A stretch of DNA of 64,000 bases from Trileptium ribeirensis (GCA_030248225.1 JASANE010028422.1:48368-112367), one strand, 5' to 3'. Positions 47,925 through 60,270 are shown, counted from the first letter of the stretch. The notes: generated from the sequence alone by a model not told the origin. Made by a program: numbers and translations.

Positions 47925-48600
47925 AGTTAGCCCTACTGCCCACAAATTTTGGTAACAATCGACTAAGCTCAACCAGAACTATATAGCGCAGTTTTCTCCG
48001 GGTGTTTTTGGGTTAACGATGCCGAAAATTAAAAAAAATTTCCCCATACATGTACAATTTTTGTCGATCGAATAGCATTAGCAGCGTAATCAAATGATGC
48101 CAAGGCCGGCTAGATCTGTTAATAGATTAACGAATTATAGGTTTTCTAACCCAAGTAACCCTGAGGGCGGTACGTTATAATGTTACAAAAAAGAACAGCT
48201 TAGGGTGAGCCGAAAAGACTCTTAAAATTTTTTCAATATATTTATGCATAATCAAATATGAAATATACACACCCGAAGTTTTTGTCAAGAGGTCCAGTCA
48301 TAATAAATCACATGCTTTACTTACTTAAAATGGGTCTTTTCCTTAATCCCAAGGCCGAAATTGGTCAATTTTGAAGATACAGCGGAAATTTTGGTATAAT
48401 ACGACTCAGCTCGACGGGCTGATTCAGAAGATAGCCACTTAGGGCAATTTAAGGCAAAAATTTCTCCAATTTTGGGTTCTCATTGGTCCCCCGTTGGTAC
48501 CTAAAAATTTTCGAAAAATATTTTTCTCGATAAATGCATTTCATATATCATTGTCGACTTCATGGCCCAAAACAAAAACTCCTTACGGTCAATTCATGGT
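47925..48600. mobile_element. Foldback element FB-f, rearranged
   Basis: An arm at 48326-48560 (tgggtcttttccttaatccc, ttggtcaattttgaagatac, cgactcagctcgacgggctg) and an inner block at 48150-48220 (caagtaaccctgagggcggt, aaaagaacagctta) belong to the FB family. A diverged arm at 47925-48070 (ttggtaacaatcgactaagc) may be a second copy. The TTAGGC-like hinge is missing here. Confidence 0.55.
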
Positions 48601-49456
48601 ATCAAAAAGACATCAATACATCAGAAAGATATTTAAAGTAAACGTTACGTTTTCATAAATATATATTAACACCATGAGAATCCATTTGTTTCTTCAATGG
48701 CCAGAAGATGCAAGATTTCGCAATCTGTAAATCGCAATGTCAAGCGCTATTTTTGATACTTTAGAGGCAACCCGTATTTCATTACTTTCATCATATTCAG
48801 AATCAAGATTAGCTGTAGTCCCAGTCTAAACTTCTGCACACATTTAAATTGAAATAATAAATATATATATACCAAAATTGGCCAGAAAAATTTTGGTACC
48901 TTTAGCCACCCACACAGTCGTAGAGGGTTAAGCCGTTATACGTTTTAAACAATAACACTAACGTGTTTAGCCAATTAAATAACATATAAGCACGCCGTCC
49001 ACCGCCAACAAGAACGCAATGCATAAAATTTAACTTTTTGACGTAACTATATAGGTTTCACTTTTTGATCTCACTAAGTTAGCGCCGCCATGCCGTTTTT
49101 GAAATGGCTCATAGCTTGAAAATAGATAATAAACCACAATAGTAATATAGCAAAGTTATAGCTCCAGAAATGGTTTCATTTTTTGATCCGGTTTTAACCT
49201 AAAATGTCAGGCGAACCAAATGAACATAATCAAAAAGTTGTTTTAGGCTTACAATTTGGACAGGAAATCATTTCATCGCCGTAAACATAAAGCTAAACGC
49301 TGACTTAAATTATATTATATACACGCCTGACAAAAAATTTGCGAAAACAAATTAATCCACTGATGACTTATTACTGACACAGAGAGAATTTTCTGTACAA
49401 TATTAAACCGCTATTTGAGAAAACTAATTATGATTCAACAAAGAAAACAAATTTAC
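48601..49456. other. Unassigned AT-rich sequence between FB-f and exon 2
   Basis: I see no gene or organised repeat in this end of intron 2. Confidence 0.45.
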
Positions 49457-51028
49457 CGTTCTCGAAACATCAATTGTGTTCTTCAAATGTCGTCGTTTGC
49501 TGTCGCCATTTTTACAACGGTTGTGTTTGTGCGAGCCTCCACGATTTCGATCCCACCGTGTATCGCTGCCGAAACTAGCTTTGCTCCCACTTCGGCGCAT
49601 CGCATCAACTGCCTCGCTTGTTTCATCATCATCTTCTTCCGAAAATCGACAATACCCTCCCGGATGAACGATCATCGATGAGTTGTTCAATGCCGAAGCG
49701 GCGTTTTTCGCACGGCTTGGTTTGCGAAATCCGCTTGCTGCGGTTAGAGTCTTTTTACCCGACCGCCATGCCCGTTTAATCGAGCCAAAGCGGACTTCAG
49801 CTAATTGTTCACTAACGCTTGTCGCATGGTTTTCTTGCTGCTGTTGTCGTAAAACTCGATCCGGAATCACATAGTTATCTTCATCTGTTGCAGTACGGCT
49901 ACACACCACGTCCCATTTGTTGTCAAATTCGTCAACGACTTCATCACTTAACTTATTACGATCTAAACTGCTGGCTATAATTGAATCATTCGTATGATTA
50001 TGAGAATCCAGCAGACGACATGAGCGAAGATTTGTCGTTCCTTTCCTCAATTTAGGTTGAGTATCGCGCAATGATGCTCTGCCCTGAGCAAGTGCTGACT
50101 GATTGAAACGTTCACTATCTGTGACAAAAGCTCGCCTGAAGTTATTCAAATTCCCGATCGAACCATCGTAATCCAACGAACCGCAAACGTTTTCCTTCTG
50201 TTGCCGCTGTTGATTCCCCAGCCGTTTTTTCTGCATATGCTTAAAATATGCGCCAGCTGCTGAATTACAGCACGATGGCATTGAAGTTCGATCACCGACA
50301 GTTAGACCTGTCATAGACTGATCGCCTTCTTTGCCTTGATTATGATGACGTCCGCGAATGTTATGATGACGGCGATGATGAGACATAGTGATCGATCCGC
50401 TCGATCCATAAACGGGTCTTGCCTTTTTGTGCCACGACTTTCGACGTTTTGGCCGATGGTTACAGCGACTGTTACCAGCGATAATTTTCCTGGTCGAACT
50501 AGAACGGTGACGATAAGGATAATAACTGACAGCCGTGGTCAGCGGATATAACGGAGGCACGTCTGGAGCTGAAATAGCAGCCACATCCAGATTGCTGGTG
50601 TCATACACTCTACCAGATAGAGAAAGTTCGCAGTTGCTATAACTTAGGTTCGCAGTATGACATTTCTGTTCTTTACAATCTCGACGACACTCGGCATTGT
50701 ATAGGCATGTTGTTCCGGAGGTCCCTTGTGGTATAATTACAGGGTGCTCTATTGCTGGACGATGAGAATGAGAGGAATGCCGATGATAGTGTGGAAGCGA
50801 CAGTCTGGAATCGCTGCGTGGACGAATAAGGCTACTCGGTGGAGTTCCACCACCGCCTATACTATTGCGCGAATATTGTCGATAAGACGAATTTGTTGTG
50901 CTGCAACTTTCTTGGTCAGTAGTTGTATCATCGATTTCCGTTTCGTCGTCATTGTCCGAAGCAGCTGTGCGACTACCATCCGGATCTCCTGAGTAGGATC
51001 GCAATTCACCCCGAACGCGAGTGCAAAC
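49457..51028 (-). CDS. RGS12: RGS12/loco-like gene, exon 2 (524-residue low-complexity linker)
   Basis: The acceptor is tatattttag (exon base 51028) and the donor AGAACG|GTAAAT (last base 49457); both are phase 0. The 1572-bp exon has no stop in frame, strong evidence that it is coding. The protein is rich in Ser, Asn, Arg, His and Gln. It includes a histidine-rich tract (HHRRHHNIRGRHHN), the Gln/Lys-rich KKRLGNQQRQQKE and a basic C-terminal segment. No globular domain is recognised. It sits between PDZ and PTB, where vertebrate RGS12 has a shorter linker of roughly 110 residues. Most likely it is a disordered spacer with phosphorylation sites (inference). Confidence 0.92.
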
Positions 51029-51640
51029 CTAAAATATACGAATATATATGCTATCAATTTAGTAAAAAATGACATTTTTATCACTGCACTAAGATTCTCT
51101 TAATCGTTAAAGCCAAGTGTCCGTAATAAAAATTTTGTAAAAGAGCATGACACTCGGTCGTACTAGTGGTGTCTTTGCCTTATCCGATGGCCGAGTCGGT
51201 TTTCGGCTTATCCCCCTCGCACGGCAACCCCCAAGGTTCTCTATCCTTATAGGTTCTTCGTGAGTAGCCACTACCCCATCTAGGTTTCTTACCGGGTACG
51301 CCAAAAAACGTGAATGTCATGAAATAAGATAAAGTGCAGAGGTACGACTGAATGTCATACAGTTCCAAAAAATTTTCATAATACGCCCTTGATATAATGG
51401 AGGGGTGGGCAAAATTTATCTGACTTTTACAACGTAGAAAACGTATAGACAAACTTATCACCAGTTAGCTCATCATAAGATAATTGCAATCATAAATAAC
51501 TAGTATATAAATCTATCGAGATTGCAAAACATAGTGAAGGATAGGTACACATACGCCTTTTGCGTACACAACCAATCAGCTCTCGATAGCATACGTCGGT
51601 AAGCTATATGTGAATATCACACAATACCGCACAAATTCGG
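51029..51640. other. Unassigned sequence in intron 1
   Basis: A cccctcgcacggcaaccccc-type GC patch lies near 51210. The open frames there have no recognised motif. Confidence 0.4.
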
Positions 51641-53010
51641 ACAAAACTAACACAGGCAATACGTTTCCCATGCCCCAAAACCCCACAAGTGCAAGCTATC
51701 AACCTCCCAAGACGTCAGAATAAAATTATTAATTTTGGGCCGACGAACCACGAGGGTGTCATCCCATAATTGCACAACCGTGGCCTTAATAGAAAAACAA
51801 AAAGGTGCATCGGCATTTATCATTTACTATGAAATAAATCCAACCAAAGAAAAAAATTCGAAAGTTAAGATAAAAACAACTTTGCTTCCGTGAAGCCGTG
51901 AAGGTTACTAAAATGGGGAAAAATTTTGCACTCTGACCCCGAAGTTTGGGGGCGCCTACCACCGTACCCGTAGAACCATGGGTCGTACAACAAAACCAAC
52001 ACTGTCAATAAGTTTCCCATGCCCGAAAACCACAAGGGAACCTTTTCAGATGCCAAGGACGTCAGAACAAATTTTAAAAATTTAAGGTCGATGAACCACG
52101 AGGTTGTCATACCTCAAACGCCATAACTCCAGAACCGGAGCCTTAATCGCAAACAAAGAAGTGGCATCGGCATTCATCATTTTACCATGAAACGAAAACA
52201 TTCGAAAGTTAAGATAAAAATAACATTGCTTCCGTGAAAGGTATTCCAATGGGGTAAAAAATCCTCATTTTGACCTCTGACCCCGAACCATGGGGGCGCC
52301 ACACCCCATACCCTTGGAACAATGGGTCGCAGAGCAAAATCAACACCGGCAATGAGTTTCCAATGCCCGAAAACCCCCAAGTAATACTTTTGAGTCACCC
52401 AAGACGTCAGCACAAATTGTCTAATTTTTGGTCGAGGAACCACGAGGGTGCCATGCCTCAAACCCTATAACTGCAGAACCGGAACCTTAATCGAAAAACA
52501 AAAAAGAGGCAGCGGCATTTCTCATTTTACTATGAAATAAAACCAGCCAGAGAAAAAAATTCCAAAGTTAACATAAAAGTAACATTGCTTCCGTGAAGGG
52601 TATTAAAATGATGTAAAAAAACCTCATTTGGCCTCTGACACCGACCGTTGGGGACGCCATATAACCGTACCAATGGAACCATGGGTCGTCCAGCAAAACG
52701 AACAGCGGCAATGAATTTCCCGTGCCCGAAAACCCCAAGTGAAAGTTTTCAGTCGCCAAGGACGTCAGAACAAATTTTAAAAATTTAAGGTCGATGAACC
52801 ACGAGAATGTCATACCTCAAATCAAACCCTATAACTCCAGCACCGGAGACATTATCCGAAAAAGAAAAAAACAGCATCAGCATTTATCATTTTACTTGAA
52901 ATAAGACCAACCAGAGAAAAAGTTCGAAATGAATAATAAAAATAACCGTGCTTCAGTGAAGGGTACTAACATGGGATAAAACCCTCATTTTGACCCCTGA
53001 CCCCAGAACC
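51640..53010 (-). repeat. Tandem array of a ~350-bp unit, nearly four copies, with a shared tail
   Basis: The marker gtttcccatgcccgaaaac, with changes, recurs at 51663, 52012, 52356 and 52715, giving periods of 344-359 bp. Each unit also has gacgtcagaa(c/t)aaa, cgacgaaccacgagggtgtc, aagttaagataaaaa and ttgcttccgtgaag blocks. Copies differ by roughly 10-20 percent by eye. A single-copy tail follows at 53020-53150 (ggttaagtcgcttccgagtt, then a cacacacacaga run), which may be the end of the original dispersed element. Minus-strand frames in each unit are related to each other but not to a known protein. Confidence 0.85.
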
Positions 53011-53149
53011 AGACCCCAAATCAAAAAAACGCTGGGACATTTACACGGTAACTCTCAACTATGCCAGTTAAATGAACCCCAAAGATCATGAAAATCGGTT
53101 AAGTCGCTTCCGAGTTATGGCCGGTCACACACACACAGACGGAATTTAA

Positions 53150-54330
53150 AAGCTTTAACCCCTGCAACAGACAATCTTTACTACGTTACACTACGTTCTG
53201 ATTATATTCGCCTATTTTAAAAATTTGGCAGTTACCCTTAACAAATATTTCTGAAAATTTGTTGTTTTGTAGGTGCTATATATACACACTGCTTCTGAAA
53301 GAAAAGTATAACCAAATATTTTCAGAAGAATACGTAACTAGATATTTTCAGACAAATGGAATTAACACTCATACCTTTTACTAGATCGATGCTCCAGCGG
53401 GTAACGTTATTTCAAAACGGAACAAGTCGTGGTACGTCAGTACGTTATGCGTGAGTCCACTTTAGGTTCATACCCAAGGGGTGTTGTTTTGTCAAAACAA
53501 TTCGCGATTACAAATGATGTTCCCTTTTGTTAGCGAACACCAACGCGGAAGTGATGTTCGTGTTCACTAATTTGGGATTTATCATCGCAATTTTCTAACC
53601 GATACGAATCGCGTTTTCTCATACTATAATACAGACGTAAGCCGCGAAGAAAGGTGCGAGATTCAGCATATCATTTGACGATCGCGGACGAACCTACGAA
53701 ATAGAATAATCAGTGTGCGCGTGCGTAAATTGCGTTCGTATGTACATAAATCACAGGGCCCTTGCTGGTGCTCACTAAACATGGAATACCGATGGCAGAA
53801 ATGTCAATGCGTATGTTTGCACGATCAACTCGTGACTTTAACAAAAGAACAACCAAGGTGACATGATGTACGAGCCTAAACTGAACTCACTCATTAGTCA
53901 TGTTTATGAACAGTTAGTTATCTTTGCATCCTTGTAACCCAAAAATTTTGCCGTGACATCTGTAACTAAGGGATCGACTGGTGCATTTGATTAGTTTTTT
54001 CGTTGAAGTGATACCTTTTTCTGCACATAATGTATATATATGCGCATATATTTCCACCAGCTGGCAATACTGCGTTATGCATTTACCACACTGTATTTCA
54101 ATTTGTGCTACATATATACGTGTAGTATAATATCAGTCTACATAGGTCTTTTCATAATGAATTTATACAAAAACCAACTATTTAATAGGCCTAGCAATAT
54201 GAACTTTGAAATTTGAGAACATTGAGCTATTAAGTTAAGTTATTTAAAATCAAAATTTTTAAGTTATCGTCAATAACTTAACAATTTCTTCCGCGAAAAC
54301 CTATAGACTCATTCTAATCCTAAACGTATA
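53150..54330. other. Unassigned sequence in intron 1
   Basis: I see no gene here. A short cagaagaatacgtaactagatattttcaga-like duplication lies near 53270-53350. Confidence 0.4.
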
Positions 54331-54334
54331 TATA

Positions 54335-54343
54335 TAAATTAAA

Positions 54344-54393
<50 letters not shown>

Positions 54394-54395
54394 CC
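54335..54395. repeat. (AT)n microsatellite
   Basis: Near-perfect AT dinucleotide repeats interrupted by single c bases. Confidence 0.95.
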
Positions 54396-54729
54396 TATGT
54401 AATATATACAATTTTCGGTGGCAAAACTTAGCAAATCCCATCACCGTCCGTTGGGATAATAAAAACCCAATGTAGGTTTGAAACGTTACGAAATCAACCC
54501 GTTTAACCAGCTAAATAACCCTATAAGCACATCAAGCAAGAGATCCATAATCCATTTGTACTTTCTTTAATTTTAACAAATAAAACTACTTCCGGCTAAA
54601 ATTTACAGTTGCAGGTCTGGTACAGTTTGCTTACTGTATGTTCGTAAATACTGCAACGGCCAGGGAAATGCACAATATAATTTTGAAGCTAACATGTATC
54701 CATACTTCAGGGATGATAGAAAATATCCC

Positions 54730-54797
54730 ACTTGGGATTCGAAACCACAACATTAAGCACTAAGCTAGTTTTTCTCTAACCACGGTGCTACACAACA
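54730..54797 (-). repeat. tRNA-derived SINE head
   Basis: On the minus strand TAGCACCGTGGTTAGAG matches an A box. About 40 bp later GGTTTCGAATCCC is a good B box. The acceptor strands do not pair, so it is a SINE head or pseudogene, not a tRNA. It differs in sequence from the copies at 13488 and 26103. Confidence 0.6.
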
Positions 54798-54919
54798 GGA
54801 ACCGATTTTTCCTGCACTGCTAAACTAAGACATAAAACGGATTACTGCTCTAAGACATCACGACGAAGAAAACATTTATCGCAACACGGGGATCAGCATA
54901 CTCTCTTAAAATTGGGACA

Positions 54920-55580
54920 ATTTGGTAATTGTACTTTCATACAATTATTGTGTGACACGATTTTGGCTATTATTTGTATAGAAATGACGAACAAACCCTA
55001 CAATTGTGTACCATTTCGTACAATAATGTATGGTTATGTCGACATAACTTGTAACAAGCTGACCACATATGACGAGACAATTTGTGTGAATTGTAACACA
55101 GAATATGTATGATTATTTACAAATCTTTTGTATGAATTTACACATAAGAATTGTATGACTTGTTACACATTGCTTTGTATGAAATTAAATACAGCATATG
55201 TATGATAAATTGTACATGGTTTGCATGAAATTGTACAAAAAAATGGATTATTTGCACGTAATTTGTATGAAATTTCAGATAATAAATGTATGTTTTGTAG
55301 TACATAATTTGTTTGAAGCTGTATGCACCAGACATATCAAAAAATTGATGAGTACAAAAATTTCAATTATGTAAAAATATTCATACATTATGTATACTTT
55401 ATTTCATACAAATATTTATGATAATTCATATATATTAGATATATATATACTGCATTTTATGCAAAAATATGAGCAAATTGATACATAACATATATTGAGT
55501 TTCAAACAAATAAAAACTTCATATATATATATAATTTATACATTGCATGTGTTGTATTTGATGCATATATATGTGATGAT
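54920..55580. repeat. Degenerate tgtatga/attgtac minisatellite
   Basis: Words such as ttgtatgaaatt, tgtatgattatttaca and aattgtaca recur every 30 bp or so over more than 600 bp, with heavy divergence. Overlapping short frames on both strands come from this repetition. Confidence 0.6.
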
Positions 55581-55852
55581 TTGTACATCATGCTGTATAT
55601 ATTTCACATTATAGAGTGACAAACTTCAATCGGCTGTCACCGGGACGTGTCAAGTCAGATGATCAACGGAGCGGAGTGAATTTCCGTCCACTCTTTTGGG
55701 TCGGAAATTCGGAAAATCCCAAACGAAAATAGAACAATGAAAATTTACATTTTATGTACAGAAAATATAGCCACACTGCCACTTAATGCATACCGGGAGA
55801 ACTTCACAGCCTATACATTCGGAAAGCACTGTTATATGATTTAGTCGCTAAC

Positions 55853-56299
55853 CTGTTCCGTGTCATTATGAGCATCTTCCGTAGACATCATATCCATGTC
55901 GTCAACAAACCGCACCGTTTCCACTGCCAATTCCAAAACACTGCATCCTCGCAACCACCGGTGTTGCTGCTGCTTTTGTTGTCCGGCTGACGTAGTGCCA
56001 ATAGCAGCACCGCCACGAGCAACGTTTCCAATCATTCGAACAACGTCTTGATGTGACCATTCTGCCACGTTGATTCCGTTGACAGCCAAAATCCGATCAC
56101 CCGGTCGTAGTCCAGCACGATCAGCTACCGAACCACGATGGATAGCACCAAGAATACATGGACGATCGCCTTGTAGATTAAACCCGATACCGCGTGATGA
56201 ACTACGCCGGAGTCGAACCGTTCGTCGGATAACAGTTTCTTGTTGTTGTCGCCGAGATAAATTACGGAACCGGTCAGTAATGCCACTACTACCACTCAT
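55853..56299 (-). CDS. RGS12: RGS12/loco-like gene, exon 1 (start codon and PDZ domain)
   Basis: The chosen ATG at 56299 opens MSGSSGITDRFRNLSRRQQQ. No AG lies in the ~35 bp before it, so this exon probably also carries 5-prime UTR. The donor is GAACAG|GTTAGC (last base 55853, phase 0), giving 149 codons. A PDZ domain spans about residues 26-128: the carboxylate-binding loop reads GIGF (37-40), followed by PCILGAIHRGSVADRAGLRP (47-66), GDRILAVNGINV (67-78) and SHQDVVRMIG (82-91). RGS12 has the equivalent GFTLSGQAPCVL...SPADFVGLRAGDQILAVNEINV and SHEDVVKLIG. A Gln-rich insertion of about 20 residues separates the second helix from the last strand (SVLELAVE, 120-127). PDZ domains dock C-terminal peptides of receptors and channels. 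Confidence 0.93.
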
Positions 56300-57959
56300 A
56301 GTAATTAATTCAGTTAAACAGTTAAAATAATAGGATTGTTAGCGTATGACAAAACACCCGTTTTCTAGTCGCATACGATCAAATGTTTGATTGCTATATG
56401 CAATTTATACAAACCATACTAACTATAACGTATCCGGAGTAGCTAAAATCTCACAATATAAAATGCTTGTTTGCTAACTAAATACCATGTAGAATATATA
56501 TATATAAACCACTATATCGTAATTTAAGTATCTTCAATGCAAATATATATTGATTATACGTAAATATATTGCTCATACGTAGATGTCGAAGTCCGTCGTC
56601 GTGACGGGATAAATGGCCAGCGGCGGGGGGATTTTTGAAACATTGAGGAACCCAAAATATTTTCAGAATTTTGCTAAAATTTTCCGTTGTTTTACAAAAT
56701 TTGTGATAATTTATTTAATTTTCCCTATCTTTGCCAATTTTACACCGATTTTTACCTATTTCCACTCACTACTTCCCAAAGTTCACCGCGAACGGCAGGG
56801 AGGGGGAATAAATTTGGCTTGCATGCGGGCCGACCCTTACGACGGTAAGCCCCACTACCTCCCATCTGTACCTATGATATAGGTATATATAAAATTAATA
56901 TATAGTCACCGCAGAAATTTCAGTGAAATTTGTGAAACTTACAAAACGTGTGTCTCAAACATAATATGGATATAAAAAATAGACGCAAACAACATTCAGC
57001 CCAATTGGAAAAGACGGGCATTATAGCTAGGATGTCTACAAGCTTTTTCATTTACCTAATATTTTGATTTGATTTTGTCAAATTGTTAAAAGAATATTGA
57101 ACTACGTTAAAAATCTTTAATGTGAAGGTAAGAAACTTGCTTCAAAATTTTGCGACTCATATATATCCATAAATAAATTTTCAAACATGAATATTACTGT
57201 AATTGTTGTCGAATGAGTATCTGCAAACTGTTTTCGTCACCTAGCAACCATGAATGTATGAAATAAGAAAGTTTTGCTGGATCCCGTTTAGAATCTGTTT
57301 TCACCACTGAGTGAAACTATAACCCCTGCCCCCTTGTGTCGATATCCTGGCTCCGCACCTTCAGTACAATGGCGATGCCGCGTTTGGTTTCCAACAATGA
57401 AATATTAATCTGAACTGAGGCCACTAGACGATGAACATCATGTCGAAAGCAAGACCATAAATTATGAGGCTCATAATTCATGAATCACAACAAAATATAA
57501 CCACCTTGTGTTTCAGTAGTTTTTAGACAACCTCCAGCGGGGCCTCGCAAATAGGCGTTGCATCACAAGTTCGGTTTCAGTCGTATGATCGCCGCAAACC
57601 GCTTTAAAATCTTGGGTTCGGAGTCGGCCAATATGGGCGCTCCGGCCCATTACCAACATTCCGGAAGCCCGACGAACGACACACATCCGCTGTAACGGCT
57701 TATTTTATATCTAAAATTAGACACCATTTTCTGAAATTAACTATATAAGCATGAATTGATTTTTATTGCAGAATAAAAGCATTTATGTAATGCTTTCGCG
57801 TTTTACCGAATGTATTTACGAGGAGGATATATCCTCAATCCCCTCTACATCTCATATCATGCATATTTTTGCCGTCAACGAGTGAAGCCCTATATTTTAT
57901 GAAGGAGACATTTTGTCCCCTGTATTTCATGAGAAACAATCCACTGAAGTGGGATGAAA
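56300..57959. other. Region upstream of exon 1, promoter not identified
   Basis: This should hold the 5-prime UTR and perhaps a promoter of the minus-strand gene. I find no convincing TATA or initiator, and an upstream noncoding exon cannot be excluded. The plus-strand frame at 56613-56882 is unrecognised. A short gatatatcctcaatcccc / ccctatattttatgaaggag patch precedes the LINE. Confidence 0.4.
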
Positions 57960-59380
57960 TGAACCCCAATGAAATTCCGGTTATCACAATACAACGCTCT
58001 ACAGTCTGTTTCTTCTAAACCAATTCGTAGGTTCAAGGCTACTAACGTGGAAGGCAAACTGTTCTATTCAGGTAATCGCAATGCTGCCTATCGCTACGTT
58101 AACACCCGTTGTTTTACCAAATACGGAATCTGTGCCCTACAATCTTATCTGGAATTATAGGTACTGAAGATAAGGACCGTTGTAATGTTTTGGCACGTTT
58201 TCATATGTATTCACAGCTGATAATGGTGTAACCCTAACATTGCAAAACACGTGCTTTATGCTAATAATAAACTATCTTTGGTTCCATATACACTAATGGT
58301 TGTTCACAAATTTTTTATTCACGTTGAAAACAAACATAGTCACTCCCTGATGGATTTAGTCGATCCTTCCTAAATACAACTTAAGGATGCTGCATGGTTT
58401 CCAATGCTTCATATTGTTGCTCATTCATTCATTTCTGGTGTATTATCTGAGAATTGGTTATGCTCTGATGTTGTTCCTGTTTATAAAAACGGTAAAGCCT
58501 CGAAAACATCAAATTATTGCTCTATTTAGTTGTTCAGCAGCTGCTGCAAAATAATGAGAAGTATCACAATCTGTAAAGCTATTGATCGCCTTATTTCCAA
58601 CAACTTTTTTTATATGATTAGCAATATGGTTTCCTATCTAAATGGTCAACATGCATCCAACTGTTGGAGAGCACTACAACTGGGCCAGATGTCTGTATAA
58701 CGGTAACACGGTAGATATAGATCTTATTGATTTCGAGAAAGCATTTGCTACCATTTCCCATACTAAACTGGGAGCCAAACTTGCCTCTTTCGAAATACGA
58801 GGAAACCTACTAAATTTTTTCAAAGCTTTTTTAACGAATCGGAGTTTTCGAATTAAAATAAATTATCAGTTCTCCGAGGCCGAGTCTGTAACTTCTGGAG
58901 TACCACAAGGCAGTCTTCTTGGACCTACCGTTTTTATTGCATATTTACTGACATTATATGTACGTAATTTTTGTGACTTCTCATGTAAAATATTTGCGGA
59001 CTATGTTAAGCTTTATTCCGTGATACGTTGCCGTAACCCCGAAGCTGGTCGAATTGCTCTTCAAAATTGTTTAAATAATGTGCAAAAGTGGGCATATGAT
59101 TGGCAACTTATGTAGTATGTCAGCCTCAAAATGCAATTTTTTACACCTTTAAAATAACAATTACATTATTGACCAGCATGATTATCTCCTGTCTCGTAAC
59201 ATATTACCAAATGTGTATCAGTGCAAAGATCTTGGTGTCACAATAAATTGTCGTTTAAAATTTAGTCATCGCCGCAAGATAATAGTTACGTACCGTGTTA
59301 TTAACGTTCTATTTCGGTGTTTTTTGCATTATGACAAAAGTGTTTTTAATTGTGTATTGTGTATACGTGCGTCCTAATCT

Positions 59381-60165
59381 GGAATATTGTTCTTAGGTAT
59401 GGTCACCTTCATTGCTCATGGATATACACCTTCGTGAACGTGTCCAAAGATACTTTACGCGTAGGATTTTTGCGCGACTGTGACTCGTAACCTGGAATAT
59501 TGTTCTTAGGTGTGGTCACCTTCATTGCTCATGGATATACACCTTCGTGAACGTGTCCAAAGATACTTTACGCGTAGGATTTTTGCGCGACTGTGACTCG
59601 TAACTTGGAATATTGTTCTTAGACGTGGTCACCTTCATTGCTCACGGATATACAGCTTCGTGAACGTATCCAAAGATACTTTACGCGTAGGATTTTTGCG
59701 CGACTGTGACTCGTAACTTGGAATATTGTTCTTAGACGTGGTCACCTTCATTGCTCACGGATATACAGCTTCGTGAACGTGTCTAAAGATACTTAGCGCG
59801 CAGGGAGATGCTTAGCGCCCGGCGGGCCGCCCCCAAATAGCAAGGCCCTTCGGGCCCGGCAGTCATAAACTCATCTGACAAGCTGCAAATTGTCAGCCCC
59901 ACCACGAATAGTGATACATTAGACCGTAGGAAGCTGTAAATGAATAATTGCAAGTTAGCTTAATCCGGCTCCCTACAGCCCATTCCCAGTACAGAGGATA
60001 GGGAGGTGCTAAGAATGGTATCTGTTAGTACACAGGGAGCTACAAATCAAAAGCTCTAGGTCACCATGGGCCGGGCCCCCCTAGAGGCCCCCACAGGTGG
60101 TATGGGAGTGCTAAGCACGGTACTGTTTACGCGTAGGATTTTTGCGCGACTGTGACTCGTACCAG
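59381..60165 (+). repeat. 113-bp tandem expansion inside the LINE, four copies
   Basis: ggaatattgttcttag starts at 59381, 59494, 59607 and 59720, an exact 113-bp period. The unit encodes the VWSPSLL...LRERVQRYFTRRIF stretch. Copies 3 and 4 share private changes (cttagacg, cagcttcg). The fourth copy is split by the 59795-60125 insertion and resumes with tttacgcgtaggatttttgc. Confidence 0.95.
59795..60125. mobile_element. ~330-bp GC-rich insertion in the LINE repeat
   Basis: It interrupts the fourth 113-bp unit between aagatact and tttacgcg. A tact repeat at both junctions may be a 4-bp target duplication. It is much richer in GC than its surroundings, has the hairpin ggcccttcgggcc, and both ends carry tgcttagc in inverse orientation. 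I recognise no coding content or tRNA promoter boxes. Probably a non-autonomous element of unknown class. Confidence 0.5.
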
Positions 60166-60270
60166 TCCCTCATCGTGTTCGCTTGAAATGTTGCCAACTT
60201 GATGCTCTACAACATAGGCGACTCAAGCTTGACCTACGTAGCTATGGTATCCAAGTGTTCGCATCAGGAA

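Larger units (their letters stand above)
57960..60270 (+). pseudogene. Dead Jockey/CR1-type LINE: reverse transcriptase and flanks
   Basis: Blocks occur in the order expected for a non-LTR ORF2 after its endonuclease: AAYRYVNTRCFTKYGI (about 58080), VVPVYKNGKASKTSNY (about 58480), then a 157-codon open frame at 58642-59115. That frame holds IDLIDFEKAFATISHTKL, SGVPQGSLLGPTVF and FADYVKLYS. Next come CKDLGVTINCRLKFSH (about 59235) and the VWSPSLLMDIHLRERVQRYF thumb-like block (about 59400). Near 60155-60260 HRVRLKCCQLDALQHRRLKL continues the family. The polymerase centre, normally (Y/F)ADD, reads FADY, and stops and frameshifts separate the blocks, so it is inactive. The endonuclease was not found. 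Clade placement is by motif only. Confidence 0.85.
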
